Positions 57,001-64,000 of a stretch of 64,000 nt of DNA are shown piece after piece. This stretch comes from Sphingomonas mollis (GTDB taxonomy: Bacteria > Pseudomonadota > Alphaproteobacteria > Sphingomonadales > Sphingomonadaceae), in contig NZ_JAELXS010000001.1 in the NCBI RefSeq assembly GCF_016427505.1, positions 434,001-498,000 on the forward strand, read 5' to 3'. Within the stretch, counting starts at the first letter, position 1, and each line of letters opens with the position of its first letter. The translations under genes and the position numbers were made by a program. Under the pieces are notes generated by a model, which made no database searches, was not told the DNA's origin, and saw only the letters and a program-made list of their open reading frames with translations.

Positions 57001-57306
57001 GTCGGGATCGGTGCCCTTGTCGAAGGTGCAGGTGATCGTCACCTGACCATGCGAGGAAGACGTCGACTGGAAATACAACAGGCCGTCGATGCCGGTCAGC
57101 GTCTGTTCGACGACCTGCGTCACGGAGTTCTGCAGCGTCTGGGCATTGGCGCCCGGATAGGTTGCCCGGATGGTCACCTGCGGCGGCGCGACATCGGGAT
57201 ATTGCGCGATCGGCAGGCCCATGATGCCGCCGACGCCGGCGAGCATGATGATGATCGCGATCACCCACGCGAAAATCGGGCGATCGATGAAGATGCGGCT
57301 TATCAT
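54037..57306 (-). CDS. RND multidrug efflux transporter, HAE1 (AcrB-like) family
   Basis: Proton-driven inner-membrane pump of a tripartite drug exporter. The 1089 residues have the HAE1 plan: two sets of six membrane helices and two large periplasmic loops. ISRIFIDRPIFAWVIAIIIMLAG is the N-terminus, and the proton-relay Asp pair is in LVDDAIVVVENVERLME; Lys940-type relay lies in the second half. YPGANAQTLQNSVTQVVEQ is the usual porter-domain start. A C-terminal tail of about 40 extra polar residues follows the last helix. The stop overlaps the channel gene start; the adaptor gene ends 7 bases before its start. Confidence 0.96.
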   Translation of the reverse strand: MISRIFIDRPIFAWVIAIIIMLAGVGGIMGLPIAQYPDVAPPQVTIRATYPGANAQTLQNSVTQVVEQTLTGIDGLLYFQSTSSSHGQVTITCTFDKGTDPDIAQVQVQNQVQQSLSRLPSQVQQQGLIVRKSNPDFLLIAAVYDTTDRTTNRDVSDYLTSTLQDPLGRTPGVGDTNVFGSQYAMRIWLDPNKLNSFQLMPSDVITAIQNQNTEVAAGEIGGQPSPDKQYLNAVVTAQSRLQTPEQFRNIILKTLNNGAAVRVSDIGWVELGAENYSARSRINQHPGAGIAVLLAPGADALKTAELVKAQVEQASKSFPPGYEYTFVNDSTEFIKLSIEEVVKTLIEAVILVVIVMFVFLQSWRATLIPTIAVPVVLLGTFAVFYLAGFSINTLTLFGLVLAIGLLVDDAIVVVENVERLMEEDPNLTPREATIRSMDEITVALVAIALVLSAVFLPMAFFGGSTGVIYRQFSLTIVSAMILSVVVALVLSPALTTTLLKQKKQDENGDPVEDGWLGRRFPKVAHFFARARDNFNNWFDRTSDRYVDTVKKIVAAKWLWLGIYGVTVVVLALLFMRLPTGFLPTEDQGIAIVQFQLPPGATQNRTFEVQKEVEKYFVGNEGANVATMFTVSGVGGGGAPGGQNTGIGFAALKDWSLREGADNSADAITGRASGAFANLRDAQVYALVPPAVRGLGQSNGFTIEFQNTSGMSQEKFAAARDKLLAAAAAEPTLAGVRLTELPDVPTVKVDVDPQKLASLGLTQSTVNSTLSTAWGGQYVNDFLDRGRVKRVYVQGDAPYRSTPSDLSQWFVRGSSGQMAPFSSFATTSWQQAPVSLSRFNGIPSFEFQGSSAPGTSSGQALETMRRLAGDIPGTSVELAGLSYQEDVSSGQAPILYGLSILVVFLCLAALYESWSIPFAVLLIIPLGLIGAIAFVTLRNLTNDVYLQIGLLTTMGLAAKNAILMIEFAEQAERQGKRVLDAALEAAKIRLRPILMTSFAFIFGVLPLAISTGAGANSRIAIGTAVIGGMLSATFLAIFYIPLFFVLVRRGVRDGMAKLRGKPTGFQSDGHNDSEAYGPPEPQGPHRPETA

Positions 57307-57313
57307 GAGGGCG

Positions 57314-58549
57314 TCAGCCGGCCTTCTGCTTTGATTGGCCGGTCTGGCCGTCGCCGTCCTTGCCCTGTTGCGGCGCCTGCACGCGCTGCGGCGTGTTCGC
57401 CGGCACCGGTTTCACGGATTGGCCGGGGCGCAGCTTGCTCAGGCCCTGCACGATGATCCGGTCGCCGGGGTTCAGGCCCTGCGTGACGACCCAGTATTCG
57501 CCCTGCGTGCGTTCCGCCGTCACTTTCTTCTGGACGGCCTTGTTGTCCGGGCCGACCAGAATGACGGTCGCGTTGCCCTGTGGATCGCGACTGACGCCCT
57601 GTTGGGGAACGAGGAACGCGCGCTGGTTGATCGCCTGCGCGAACCGGGCGCGGACGAACATACCGGGGAGCAGGATGCCCTGCGCATTCGGGAAACGGGC
57701 GCGGAGCGTCGTTGTGCCGGTGGTCGGATCGACCAGTGCCTCGGAAAACTCGATCGTCCCGGTCTGTCCATAATCGCTGCCGTCGGGCAGGGTCAGACGG
57801 ACTCGCGCGGCGGTCGATACGATCCCTTGCGAGGCGAGACTGCGACGGAGCGACAGCAGGGCATCGGCGGATTGCTGAATATCGACGAACATCGGGTCCA
57901 GCCGCTGAATCTGTGCCAGCGGATCGGTCTGCGTCGCCGACACCAGCGCGCCCACCGTGAATAGCGACCGACCGATCCGCCCGGAAATCGGCGCCGGCAC
58001 GGTCGTAAAGCGCAGATTGATCCGCGCCGTTTCCAGCGCTGCCCGCGTCTGCGCGACCGACGCGCTTGCCTGCCGCGCCTGCGCGACGGCGTTGGTGTAA
58101 TCCTGCTTGGAGATCGCCTCGATTTCCGCCAGCGGGCGATATCGTTCGGCGAGGATGCGGGTTGCCTCGCGATTGGCCTGCGCGCTGGCCAGGTTGGCGC
58201 TCGCCTCGTTGGCGGCGGCGCGATACAGGCGCGGGTCGATCTCGTAGAGCGGCTGTCCCTGACGGACCAACGCGCCCTCGGTGAAGAAGCGGCGGCGGAT
58301 CAGGCCCGTCACCTGCGGCCGGACATCCGAGCTTTCGAAGGCGGTGGTGCGGCCTGCCAGTTCGGTAACCAGGGCGGCCTCGGTCGGCTGGACGACGACG
58401 AACCCGACTTGCGGCGTTCCCTGTCCCGGCTGGCTGCCACCCTTGCCCTGACCCTTTTGCGCGGATTCGCCTCCACCGCAGGCAGCAAGCGCCAGGGCGA
58501 GGCCGATCGCGATGCACGCGGCACCGTGCCGCACTTCCAGTGATTGCAA
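57314..58549 (-). CDS. RND efflux periplasmic adaptor lipoprotein (AcrA-like)
   Basis: Links the pump to the outer-membrane channel. The 411-residue lipoprotein has a lipobox at LALAAC, a lipoyl/hairpin region (VTGLIRRRFFTEGALVRQGQPLYEIDP, then long coiled helices RLYRAAANEASANLASAQANR), the beta-barrel domain (DPMFVDIQQSADALLSLR) and a membrane-proximal end (NPGDRIIVQGLSKLRPGQSV). No ATG fits: TTG 58549 gives a proper signal and is used, with GTG 58534 and TTG 58615 as alternatives. It is the first gene of the adaptor-pump-channel operon; no regulator gene adjoins. Confidence 0.93.
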   Translation of the reverse strand: MQSLEVRHGAACIAIGLALALAACGGGESAQKGQGKGGSQPGQGTPQVGFVVVQPTEAALVTELAGRTTAFESSDVRPQVTGLIRRRFFTEGALVRQGQPLYEIDPRLYRAAANEASANLASAQANREATRILAERYRPLAEIEAISKQDYTNAVAQARQASASVAQTRAALETARINLRFTTVPAPISGRIGRSLFTVGALVSATQTDPLAQIQRLDPMFVDIQQSADALLSLRRSLASQGIVSTAARVRLTLPDGSDYGQTGTIEFSEALVDPTTGTTTLRARFPNAQGILLPGMFVRARFAQAINQRAFLVPQQGVSRDPQGNATVILVGPDNKAVQKKVTAERTQGEYWVVTQGLNPGDRIIVQGLSKLRPGQSVKPVPANTPQRVQAPQQGKDGDGQTGQSKQKAG

Positions 58550-58687
58550 GATAATCGTACCTGTCTGGCTGCCGGATTTCCGCCCGGAACGGGCGTCAAA
58601 TGTTCGAGCGGGCAATTGGTTGCCGTCACAGGGTCATTTTTGACTGGTCACGGGACACGGATCAAGGGCGCGCGGGTTGTGGCATTC

Positions 58688-59377
58688 ATGAATGACGACA
58701 TGCGATCGCCCGACGACGATAAGCGACTGGCGGCGGAAGCGGCCGTTGCGGAGGTCGGGGAAGGGATGCTGATCGGTCTCGGCACCGGGTCCACGGCTGC
58801 CCACGCGATCCAAGCGATCGGTCGCGCCGGCATGGCCATCGATGCGGTCGCGACGTCGGAGGCCAGCGCGCGACTGGCCCGGCAGGTCGGGATCAAGGTC
58901 GTGGATTTCGCCCGTGTCGATCGGGTCGACCTGACGATCGATGGCGTCGACGAGATCGACGACGGTTTTCGTGCCATCAAGGGAGCCGGTGGGGCGATGC
59001 TCCGCGAAAAGATCGTGGCGGCGGCCAGCGACCGGATGGTGGTGATCGCCGATGGTTCCAAGAAGGTCGCGGCGATCGGCGGTGCTAGACTGCCCGTCGA
59101 GGTCGTCCCGTTCGCCACGGCCTATGTATCGGCGGCCCTGCGATCGATGTTCTGCGCTGTCCATCTTCGTGATGGCGGCAAGACGCTGACCGATAACGGC
59201 AATATCGTGCTGGACTGCATGGGCGCGCATACGGACGACTGGGATCGGCTGGCTGGCTGGCTTTCCACGGTGCCCGGCGTCGTCGGCCATGGACTGTTCC
59301 TGTCGGAGATCGACGCGGCCTATATTTCCGCACTCGGAATCGTTACGCGGCTGGAACGGCGACTGGCAAGCCGTTAG
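58688..59377 (+). CDS. rpiA: Ribose-5-phosphate isomerase A
   Basis: Interconverts ribose 5-phosphate and ribulose 5-phosphate. The 229 residues carry the RpiA marks: GLGTGSTAAHAIQAIG, TIDGVDEIDDGFRAIKGAGGAMLREKIVA (Asp and Glu catalytic region, with the Lys in IKGAGGAML) and IADGSKKV. Start at ATG 58688; a second ATG four codons later is possible. It begins a same-strand run with tkt, tal and gnd, though 69 bases separate it from tkt. It is divergent from the efflux operon. Confidence 0.96.
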   Translation: MNDDMRSPDDDKRLAAEAAVAEVGEGMLIGLGTGSTAAHAIQAIGRAGMAIDAVATSEASARLARQVGIKVVDFARVDRVDLTIDGVDEIDDGFRAIKGAGGAMLREKIVAAASDRMVVIADGSKKVAAIGGARLPVEVVPFATAYVSAALRSMFCAVHLRDGGKTLTDNGNIVLDCMGAHTDDWDRLAGWLSTVPGVVGHGLFLSEIDAAYISALGIVTRLERRLASR

Positions 59378-59446
59378 GGGCGTCCCCATCTCGCAACCGA
59401 CCGAAGGTACGCGCGTTCGGTCAACGACCATAACGAGGCCCTCTCC

Positions 59447-61552
59447 ATGTCCGATACCCTGACTGCCACACCCGTGGATGCCCATCTTCATGAGGACGGC
59501 AGTCCAGAACGACTGGCGATCGACACGATTCGCACGCTGTCGATGGATGCCGTGCAAAAGGCGAATTCCGGCCATCCCGGCACGCCGATGGCGCTGGCGC
59601 CGGTCGGCTATACGCTGTGGGCGAAATTCCTGCGGTACGATCCGGCCCATGCCGACTGGCCGAACCGCGATCGCTTCGTGCTGTCGGTGGGCCATGCCAG
59701 CATGTTGCTGTACAGCCTGATCCATCTCGCCGGCATCGAGGAGATCGACGCCGAGGGGAACAAGACGGGCAACGAGGCGGTCAGCCTTCACGATATCGAG
59801 CAGTTCCGGCAGTTGTCGTCGAAGACGCCCGGTCACCCCGAATACCGCCATACGACGGGCGTTGAGACGACGACCGGTCCGCTGGGGCAGGGTTGCGGTA
59901 ACTCGGTCGGCATGGCGATCGCCGAGCGCTGGCTGGCGGCGCGGTACAACAAGGACGGCTTTCCGATCTTCGATCACGACGTCTATTCGCTGTGCGGCGA
60001 TGGCGACATGATGGAGGGCGTCACATCCGAGGCGGCGAGCATTGCCGGCCATCTGAAGCTGTCGAACCTTTGCTGGATCTACGACAGCAATCATATCTCG
60101 ATCGAGGGCGGCACCGATCTGGCGTTCGACGAGGATGTCGGCCTGCGCTTCAAGGCATATGGCTGGAACGTCATTCATGTCGACGACGCCAACGACACCA
60201 ATGCGTTGGCCAAGGCGATCGAGCAGTTCAAGGCGACGACCGATCGCCCGACCTTCATCGTCGTCCATTCAGTGATCGGCTGGGGCAGCCCCAAGGCCGG
60301 CAGCGAAAAGGCGCATGGCGAACCGCTGGGCGAAGAGAATGTCCGCCTGACGAAGAAGGCCTATGGCTGGCCCGAGGACAAGAGCTTCTACGTCCCCGAT
60401 GGTGTCGCCGAGGCGCTTCGTCAGGCGCTGGAAGTCCGGTCGAAGCCGCTGCGCGACGAATGGGTCGCGATGACCGATCGTTATCGTCAGGCACATCCCG
60501 ATCTGGGTGCCGAGCTCGACCTGTTGCTGAAGGACAGCCTGCCCGAGGGATGGGATGCCGACATCCCCTTCTTCCCGGCCGATGCCAAGGGGCTGGCAAG
60601 CCGCGATTCCGGCGGCAAGGTGCTGAACGCGATTGCGGGGAAGGTGCCGTGGCTGATCGGCGGTTCCGCCGATCTTGCGCCCTCCACGAAGACCGATATC
60701 AAGGGGCAGCCGTCGTTCGAGGCGAATAATTATGGCGGCCGCAATTTCCACTTCGGCGTGCGTGAGCATGGCATGGGCGCGGTCGTGAACGGCATGGCGC
60801 TGTCGCATCTGCGTTCCTACGGCTCCACCTTCCTGGTGTTCGCGGACTATATGCGCGCGCCGATCCGGCTGTCGGCGATCATGGAACTGGGCGACATCTG
60901 GGTGTTCACCCATGACTCGATCGGTGTCGGCGAAGACGGTCCGACCCACCAGCCCATCGAGCACATGGCGACGCTGCGCGCGATCCCAGGTCTCGATACG
61001 ATCCGGCCGGGCGATGCCAACGAGGTCGCATGGGCATGGCGGGCTGCGCTGGAAAAGGCCGATCGCCCGACCGCGCTGATCTTCTCGCGTCAGGCGCTGC
61101 CGACCCTCGATCGCGAAAAATACGCGTCGGCCGAAGGCGTGATGAAGGGTGGTTACGTACTGGCAGATTGTGAGGGCGACCCCGAGGTCATCCTGATCGG
61201 CACAGGCAGTGAATTGTCGCTGGTGGTGGATGCTTATGAAAAGCTGACCGCCGACGGCGTCCGCGCCCGCGTCGTCTCGCTGCCGAGCTGGTTCCGGTTC
61301 GAATTGCAGGAAAAGGGGTACAAGGATTCGGTCTTGCCGCCTGCAACCAAGGCGCGGCTGGCGGTCGAGATGGCCGGATCGCTCGGCTGGGATCGGTATG
61401 TCGGCAGCCATGGCGACACGGTCACCATGTCGACCTTCGGCGCGTCCGCGCCGCTGGCGAAGCTGGCGGACAAGTTCGGCTTCACCGTCGATCAGATTGC
61501 AGACAAGGCGCGGGCGTTGATTGCCGAGGCCGCCTCCACCGACAAGGAATGA
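59447..61552 (+). CDS. tkt: Transketolase
   Basis: Thiamine-diphosphate enzyme of the non-oxidative pentose phosphate pathway. The 701 residues follow the transketolase plan: substrate His in ANSGHPGTPM, ThDP/Mg motif CGDGDMMEG with the NHIS region following, and the catalytic Glu/His stretch in VREHGMGAVVNGMALS and DSIGVGEDGPTHQPIEH. The N-terminus has about 20 extra residues before the usual start LAIDTIRTLSMD. Its stop overlaps an in-frame ATG of the transaldolase gene, so the two are coupled. Confidence 0.97.
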   Translation: MSDTLTATPVDAHLHEDGSPERLAIDTIRTLSMDAVQKANSGHPGTPMALAPVGYTLWAKFLRYDPAHADWPNRDRFVLSVGHASMLLYSLIHLAGIEEIDAEGNKTGNEAVSLHDIEQFRQLSSKTPGHPEYRHTTGVETTTGPLGQGCGNSVGMAIAERWLAARYNKDGFPIFDHDVYSLCGDGDMMEGVTSEAASIAGHLKLSNLCWIYDSNHISIEGGTDLAFDEDVGLRFKAYGWNVIHVDDANDTNALAKAIEQFKATTDRPTFIVVHSVIGWGSPKAGSEKAHGEPLGEENVRLTKKAYGWPEDKSFYVPDGVAEALRQALEVRSKPLRDEWVAMTDRYRQAHPDLGAELDLLLKDSLPEGWDADIPFFPADAKGLASRDSGGKVLNAIAGKVPWLIGGSADLAPSTKTDIKGQPSFEANNYGGRNFHFGVREHGMGAVVNGMALSHLRSYGSTFLVFADYMRAPIRLSAIMELGDIWVFTHDSIGVGEDGPTHQPIEHMATLRAIPGLDTIRPGDANEVAWAWRAALEKADRPTALIFSRQALPTLDREKYASAEGVMKGGYVLADCEGDPEVILIGTGSELSLVVDAYEKLTADGVRARVVSLPSWFRFELQEKGYKDSVLPPATKARLAVEMAGSLGWDRYVGSHGDTVTMSTFGASAPLAKLADKFGFTVDQIADKARALIAEAASTDKE

Positions 61553-61557
61553 CTGTC

Positions 61558-62682
61558 ATGAGCAAGCTCTCCGATCTTTCCGCCGCCGGTACGGCGGTGT
61601 GGCTCGACTTCGTGGATCGCAAGTTCCTCGAAGCCGGCGGTCTGAAGACGCTGGTGGAGGAGGATGGCCTGACCGGCGTGACTTCCAACCCGTCGATTTT
61701 CGAAAAGGCGATGGGTCATGACGAGGCCTATGACGGCACGCTGGCCGCCTATGACAAGGAGCATCCCGAGGCCGCGACGATCGATCGCTACGAGCATCTG
61801 GCGATCGAGGATATCAAGGCGGCGGCGGAAACGCTGAAGCCCGTCTATGACAGGCTGGACGCGAAGGACGGCTATGTCAGCCTGGAGGTGTCGCCGTATA
61901 TCGCCGACGACACCGATGCCACCATCGCCGAGGCCCGTAAATTGTGGGACGCGGTCGATCGGCCAAATCTGATGATCAAGATCCCCGGCACCCCCGCCGG
62001 CGGCCCGGCCATCGCGGCGACGATCGCGGCGGGGATCAACGTCAACGTGACGCTGTTGTTCGCGCTCGACGCATACAAGAAGGTTGCCGAAGCCTATACG
62101 ATGGGGCTGGAAGAGCGCGTTCGGCAGGGACAGCCGATCGACCGGATCGCATCGGTGGCCAGCTTCTTCGTCAGCCGGATCGATACGATGATCGACAACC
62201 AGATCGATCAGCGCGTCGAGGATGGCGATGCGGAGGCCGAAGCGTTGAAGGCGGTGCGCGGCAAGGTAGCGATCGCCAATGCCAAGTTGGCCTATGCCTG
62301 GTACGAGGAGTTCGTCGCATCGGATCGTTGGCAGGCATTGGCCGCCAAGGGTGCGCAACCGCAGCGGCTGCTCTGGGCATCGACGGGCGTGAAGGACCCT
62401 GCCTATCCCGATACGCTGTATATCGACACGCTGATCGGTCCCGACACGGTCAACACGATGCCGCCGAAGACGATGGATGCGTTCCGCGATCACGGCACCG
62501 TCGCGACCACGCTGACGGACAAGGTAGACGAGGCCCGGCATGTCTTGGCCGAAGCGGAACGTCTGGGTTTGAACCTGAACGGCGTGACCGACACGCTGGT
62601 TTCGGAGGGCGTGGCTTCGTTCGCGAAGGCGTTCGACGACCTGCTTGGTTCGATCGCGAAGAAGCAGCCGGCAACCGCCTGA
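61558..62682 (+). CDS. tal: Transaldolase
   Basis: Transfers a three-carbon ketol unit between pathway sugars. The 374-residue protein belongs to the longer (class with ~370 residues) bacterial type: [12 protein letters not shown], the Schiff-base Lys in [16 protein letters not shown], and [18 protein letters not shown] 61558 is chosen because AAGGA lies 9 bases upstream; ATG 61549, three codons earlier, overlaps the tkt stop as ATGA and has no site of its own. gnd follows 28 bases later. Confidence 0.95.
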   Translation: MSKLSDLSAAGTAVWLDFVDRKFLEAGGLKTLVEEDGLTGVTSNPSIFEKAMGHDEAYDGTLAAYDKEHPEAATIDRYEHLAIEDIKAAAETLKPVYDRLDAKDGYVSLEVSPYIADDTDATIAEARKLWDAVDRPNLMIKIPGTPAGGPAIAATIAAGINVNVTLLFALDAYKKVAEAYTMGLEERVRQGQPIDRIASVASFFVSRIDTMIDNQIDQRVEDGDAEAEALKAVRGKVAIANAKLAYAWYEEFVASDRWQALAAKGAQPQRLLWASTGVKDPAYPDTLYIDTLIGPDTVNTMPPKTMDAFRDHGTVATTLTDKVDEARHVLAEAERLGLNLNGVTDTLVSEGVASFAKAFDDLLGSIAKKQPATA

Positions 62683-62710
62683 TCCGCTCCCCCGATACCA
62701 GGAAAACAGC

Positions 62711-63694
62711 ATGAAGATCGGAATGATCGGCCTCGGCCGAATGGGCGGCAACATGGCCCGACGCCTGATGGCCGGTGGTCACCAGATCGTGGCCTTCGAC
62801 CGCAATGCCGATGCGGTGAAGGCGCTGGCCGATGACGGCGCCGAACCCGCCACGTCATTGGACGATCTGCGCAGCAAGCTGGACAGTCCGGCGATCTGGT
62901 GGGTGATGCTGCCCGCCGGCGAGATCACCGAAACCACGATCGAGACGATCGCCGCCGATGCGCAGGCCGGCGATATCGTCATCGATGGCGGCAACAGCTT
63001 CTACAAGGACGATATCCGCCGCGCGAAGGCGCTGGCGGAGAAGGGTCTTCACTATGTCGACGTCGGCACCTCTGGCGGCGTGTGGGGGCGCGAGCGCGGA
63101 TACTGCATGATGATCGGCGGCGATAAGGAAACGGTCGATCTGCTCGATCCGATCTTCGACACGCTCGCGCCGGGTACGGGTGATATCGTCAAAACCCCCG
63201 GCCGGGTTGCGGACAAGGTCGATCCGCGAGCCGAGCGTGGATACATCCATGCCGGCCCGGCCGGCTCGGGCCACTTCGTGAAGATGATCCACAACGGCAT
63301 CGAATATGGCCTGATGCAGGCCTATGCCGAGGGCTTCGACATCCTGAAGTCGAAGAACACCGACAAGATCGCCGAGGACCAGCGCTTCGACCTGAACCTG
63401 ACCGACATCGCCGAGGTCTGGCGGCGTGGTAGCGTGATCTCGTCATGGCTGCTCGACCTGACGGCGATCGCGCTGGCCAAGGACGAGATGCTGGAACAGT
63501 TCTCCGGCAGCGTCGCCGATTCGGGCGAGGGTCAGTGGACGATCGACGCGGCGATGGAGCAAAAGGTGCCGGCCAACGTGCTCACCGCCTCGCTGTTCGC
63601 CCGTTACCGCAGCCGTATCGACCATACCTATGGTGACAAGGTGCTGTCGGCGATGCGCTATGGCTTTGGCGGGCATGTGGAAATCCCGCAGTGA
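62711..63694 (+). CDS. gnd: 6-phosphogluconate dehydrogenase, decarboxylating (short form)
   Basis: Oxidatively decarboxylates 6-phosphogluconate to ribulose 5-phosphate. The 327 residues are the short, likely NAD-preferring, form rather than the ~470-residue enteric one. Nucleotide motif [13 protein letters not shown] is at residues 8-20, [12 protein letters not shown] and [19 protein letters not shown] follow, and the catalytic Lys and Asn are in [13 protein letters not shown]. It overlaps the following HAD gene by four bases (GTGA), and with rpiA, tkt and tal forms a pentose-phosphate run. Confidence 0.95.
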   Translation: MKIGMIGLGRMGGNMARRLMAGGHQIVAFDRNADAVKALADDGAEPATSLDDLRSKLDSPAIWWVMLPAGEITETTIETIAADAQAGDIVIDGGNSFYKDDIRRAKALAEKGLHYVDVGTSGGVWGRERGYCMMIGGDKETVDLLDPIFDTLAPGTGDIVKTPGRVADKVDPRAERGYIHAGPAGSGHFVKMIHNGIEYGLMQAYAEGFDILKSKNTDKIAEDQRFDLNLTDIAEVWRRGSVISSWLLDLTAIALAKDEMLEQFSGSVADSGEGQWTIDAAMEQKVPANVLTASLFARYRSRIDHTYGDKVLSAMRYGFGGHVEIPQ

Positions 63695-64000
63695 CGCCAC
63701 GCCTGGTGGTGTCCGATGTCGACGGTACGCTGGTCGACAAGGACAAGCAGCTGACATCCGGCACGATCGCCGCCGTCGCCCGGTTGCGGGCGGCGGATAT
63801 CGGCTTCACGATTATCTCCGCACGGCCGCGATCGGGCGTGATGCCGATCGCAGACGCGCTGGAACTGGACGAGCCGATCGGTGCGTTCAATGGCGGCATC
63901 GTTTTTCGACGATCGGGGGAGGTGCTGGAGCATCACCGGATCGATCCGCAACTGGCGCGTGATATCTGGGCGATGGTCGGCGATGCCGCGGTGGATCGCT
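63691..64000 (+). CDS. Cof-type HAD-IIB phosphatase (3' end outside window)
   Basis: A sugar- or cofactor-phosphate phosphatase of the Cof branch. The 103 visible residues hold motif I in [14 protein letters not shown] (nucleophile Asp and acid Asp), motif II near IISARPRSG, and the start of the cap ([12 protein letters not shown]). The GTG start at 63691 overlaps the gnd stop as GTGA, so it is co-translated and may act on a pathway intermediate. The rest is cut off by the window end, so its specificity cannot be judged. Confidence 0.85.
   Translation, partial: MTPRLVVSDVDGTLVDKDKQLTSGTIAAVARLRAADIGFTIISARPRSGVMPIADALELDEPIGAFNGGIVFRRSGEVLEHHRIDPQLARDIWAMVGDAAVDR

Noticed and set aside
53941..57456. 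A plus-strand frame of more than 1100 codons opposite the RND pump gene
   Set aside because: It is the antisense shadow of a GC-rich pump gene. Its translation is His/Arg/Asp-rich with no domains, while the minus strand encodes a complete HAE1 transporter.
57303..58517. An alternative frame for the adaptor gene, 404 codons
   Set aside because: The frame at 57314-58549 carries the lipobox, lipoyl region and beta-barrel motifs, while this one is Arg/Pro-rich without any motif.

Overview
The window is a GC-rich, gene-dense stretch of an alphaproteobacterial chromosome, most likely from a Sphingomonas-type sphingomonad. Support comes from a 41-residue L36 without zinc cysteines, the gene order nfu / nitroreductase / tsaB / rimI / fur / plsC / miaB / phoH / ybeY / CBS-transporter protein, a suf operon headed by an Rrf2 regulator and closed by sufT-sufA, and several dispersed GC-rich palindromic repeats between genes. 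No tRNA, rRNA, CRISPR array, prophage or insertion sequence was seen.

Left part (1-14.2 kb): a sugar-catabolism island. A lactonase-like amidohydrolase (cut by the window edge), a fumarylacetoacetase-family keto-acid dehydratase, an arabinose/galactose 1-dehydrogenase, an IlvD/Edd sugar-acid dehydratase, an exported aldose epimerase, a FucP-type symporter and a FadR-type regulator make up a non-phosphorylative pentose/galactose route. kduI, kduD and kdgK follow and turn unsaturated uronates into KDPG. Both halves fit use of plant pectin (arabinan/galactan side chains plus uronate backbone). An 11-base motif occurs before the dehydratase/dehydrogenase operon and, inverted, in the divergent epimerase/transporter promoter, and is a candidate operator. 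A DUF1206 membrane protein, a glutaminase and an alpha/beta hydrolase sit in the middle.

14.3-26 kb: housekeeping and envelope genes: cyclophilin, purE-purK, SemiSWEET, gpmA, an acetyltransferase / M14 carboxypeptidase / DUF4136 lipoprotein run, rpmJ, a HAD phosphatase, two divergent L,D-transpeptidases of different families, a PQQ-type sugar dehydrogenase and katG.

26-34.1 kb (minus strand): the conserved translation and tRNA-modification cluster listed above, with a complete vapBC toxin-antitoxin module lodged between phoH and ybeY. 34.2-41.7 kb: an M16 peptidase, acyl-CoA ligase, gamma-glutamyltranspeptidase and pyrD.

42-48.1 kb: the suf iron-sulfur operon (regulator, sufB, an unknown gene, sufC, sufD, sufS, sufT, sufA), with every junction overlapping by 1 or 4 bases. 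The unknown 109-codon gene between sufB and sufC is visibly poorer in GC than its neighbours and is the strongest candidate here for something undescribed. 48-64 kb: a TM2 protein, acnA, a coiled-coil protein and a phasin, an RND efflux operon whose outer-membrane channel carries a Gly-Thr repeat, and a pentose-phosphate run (rpiA, tkt, tal, gnd, HAD) leaving the window.
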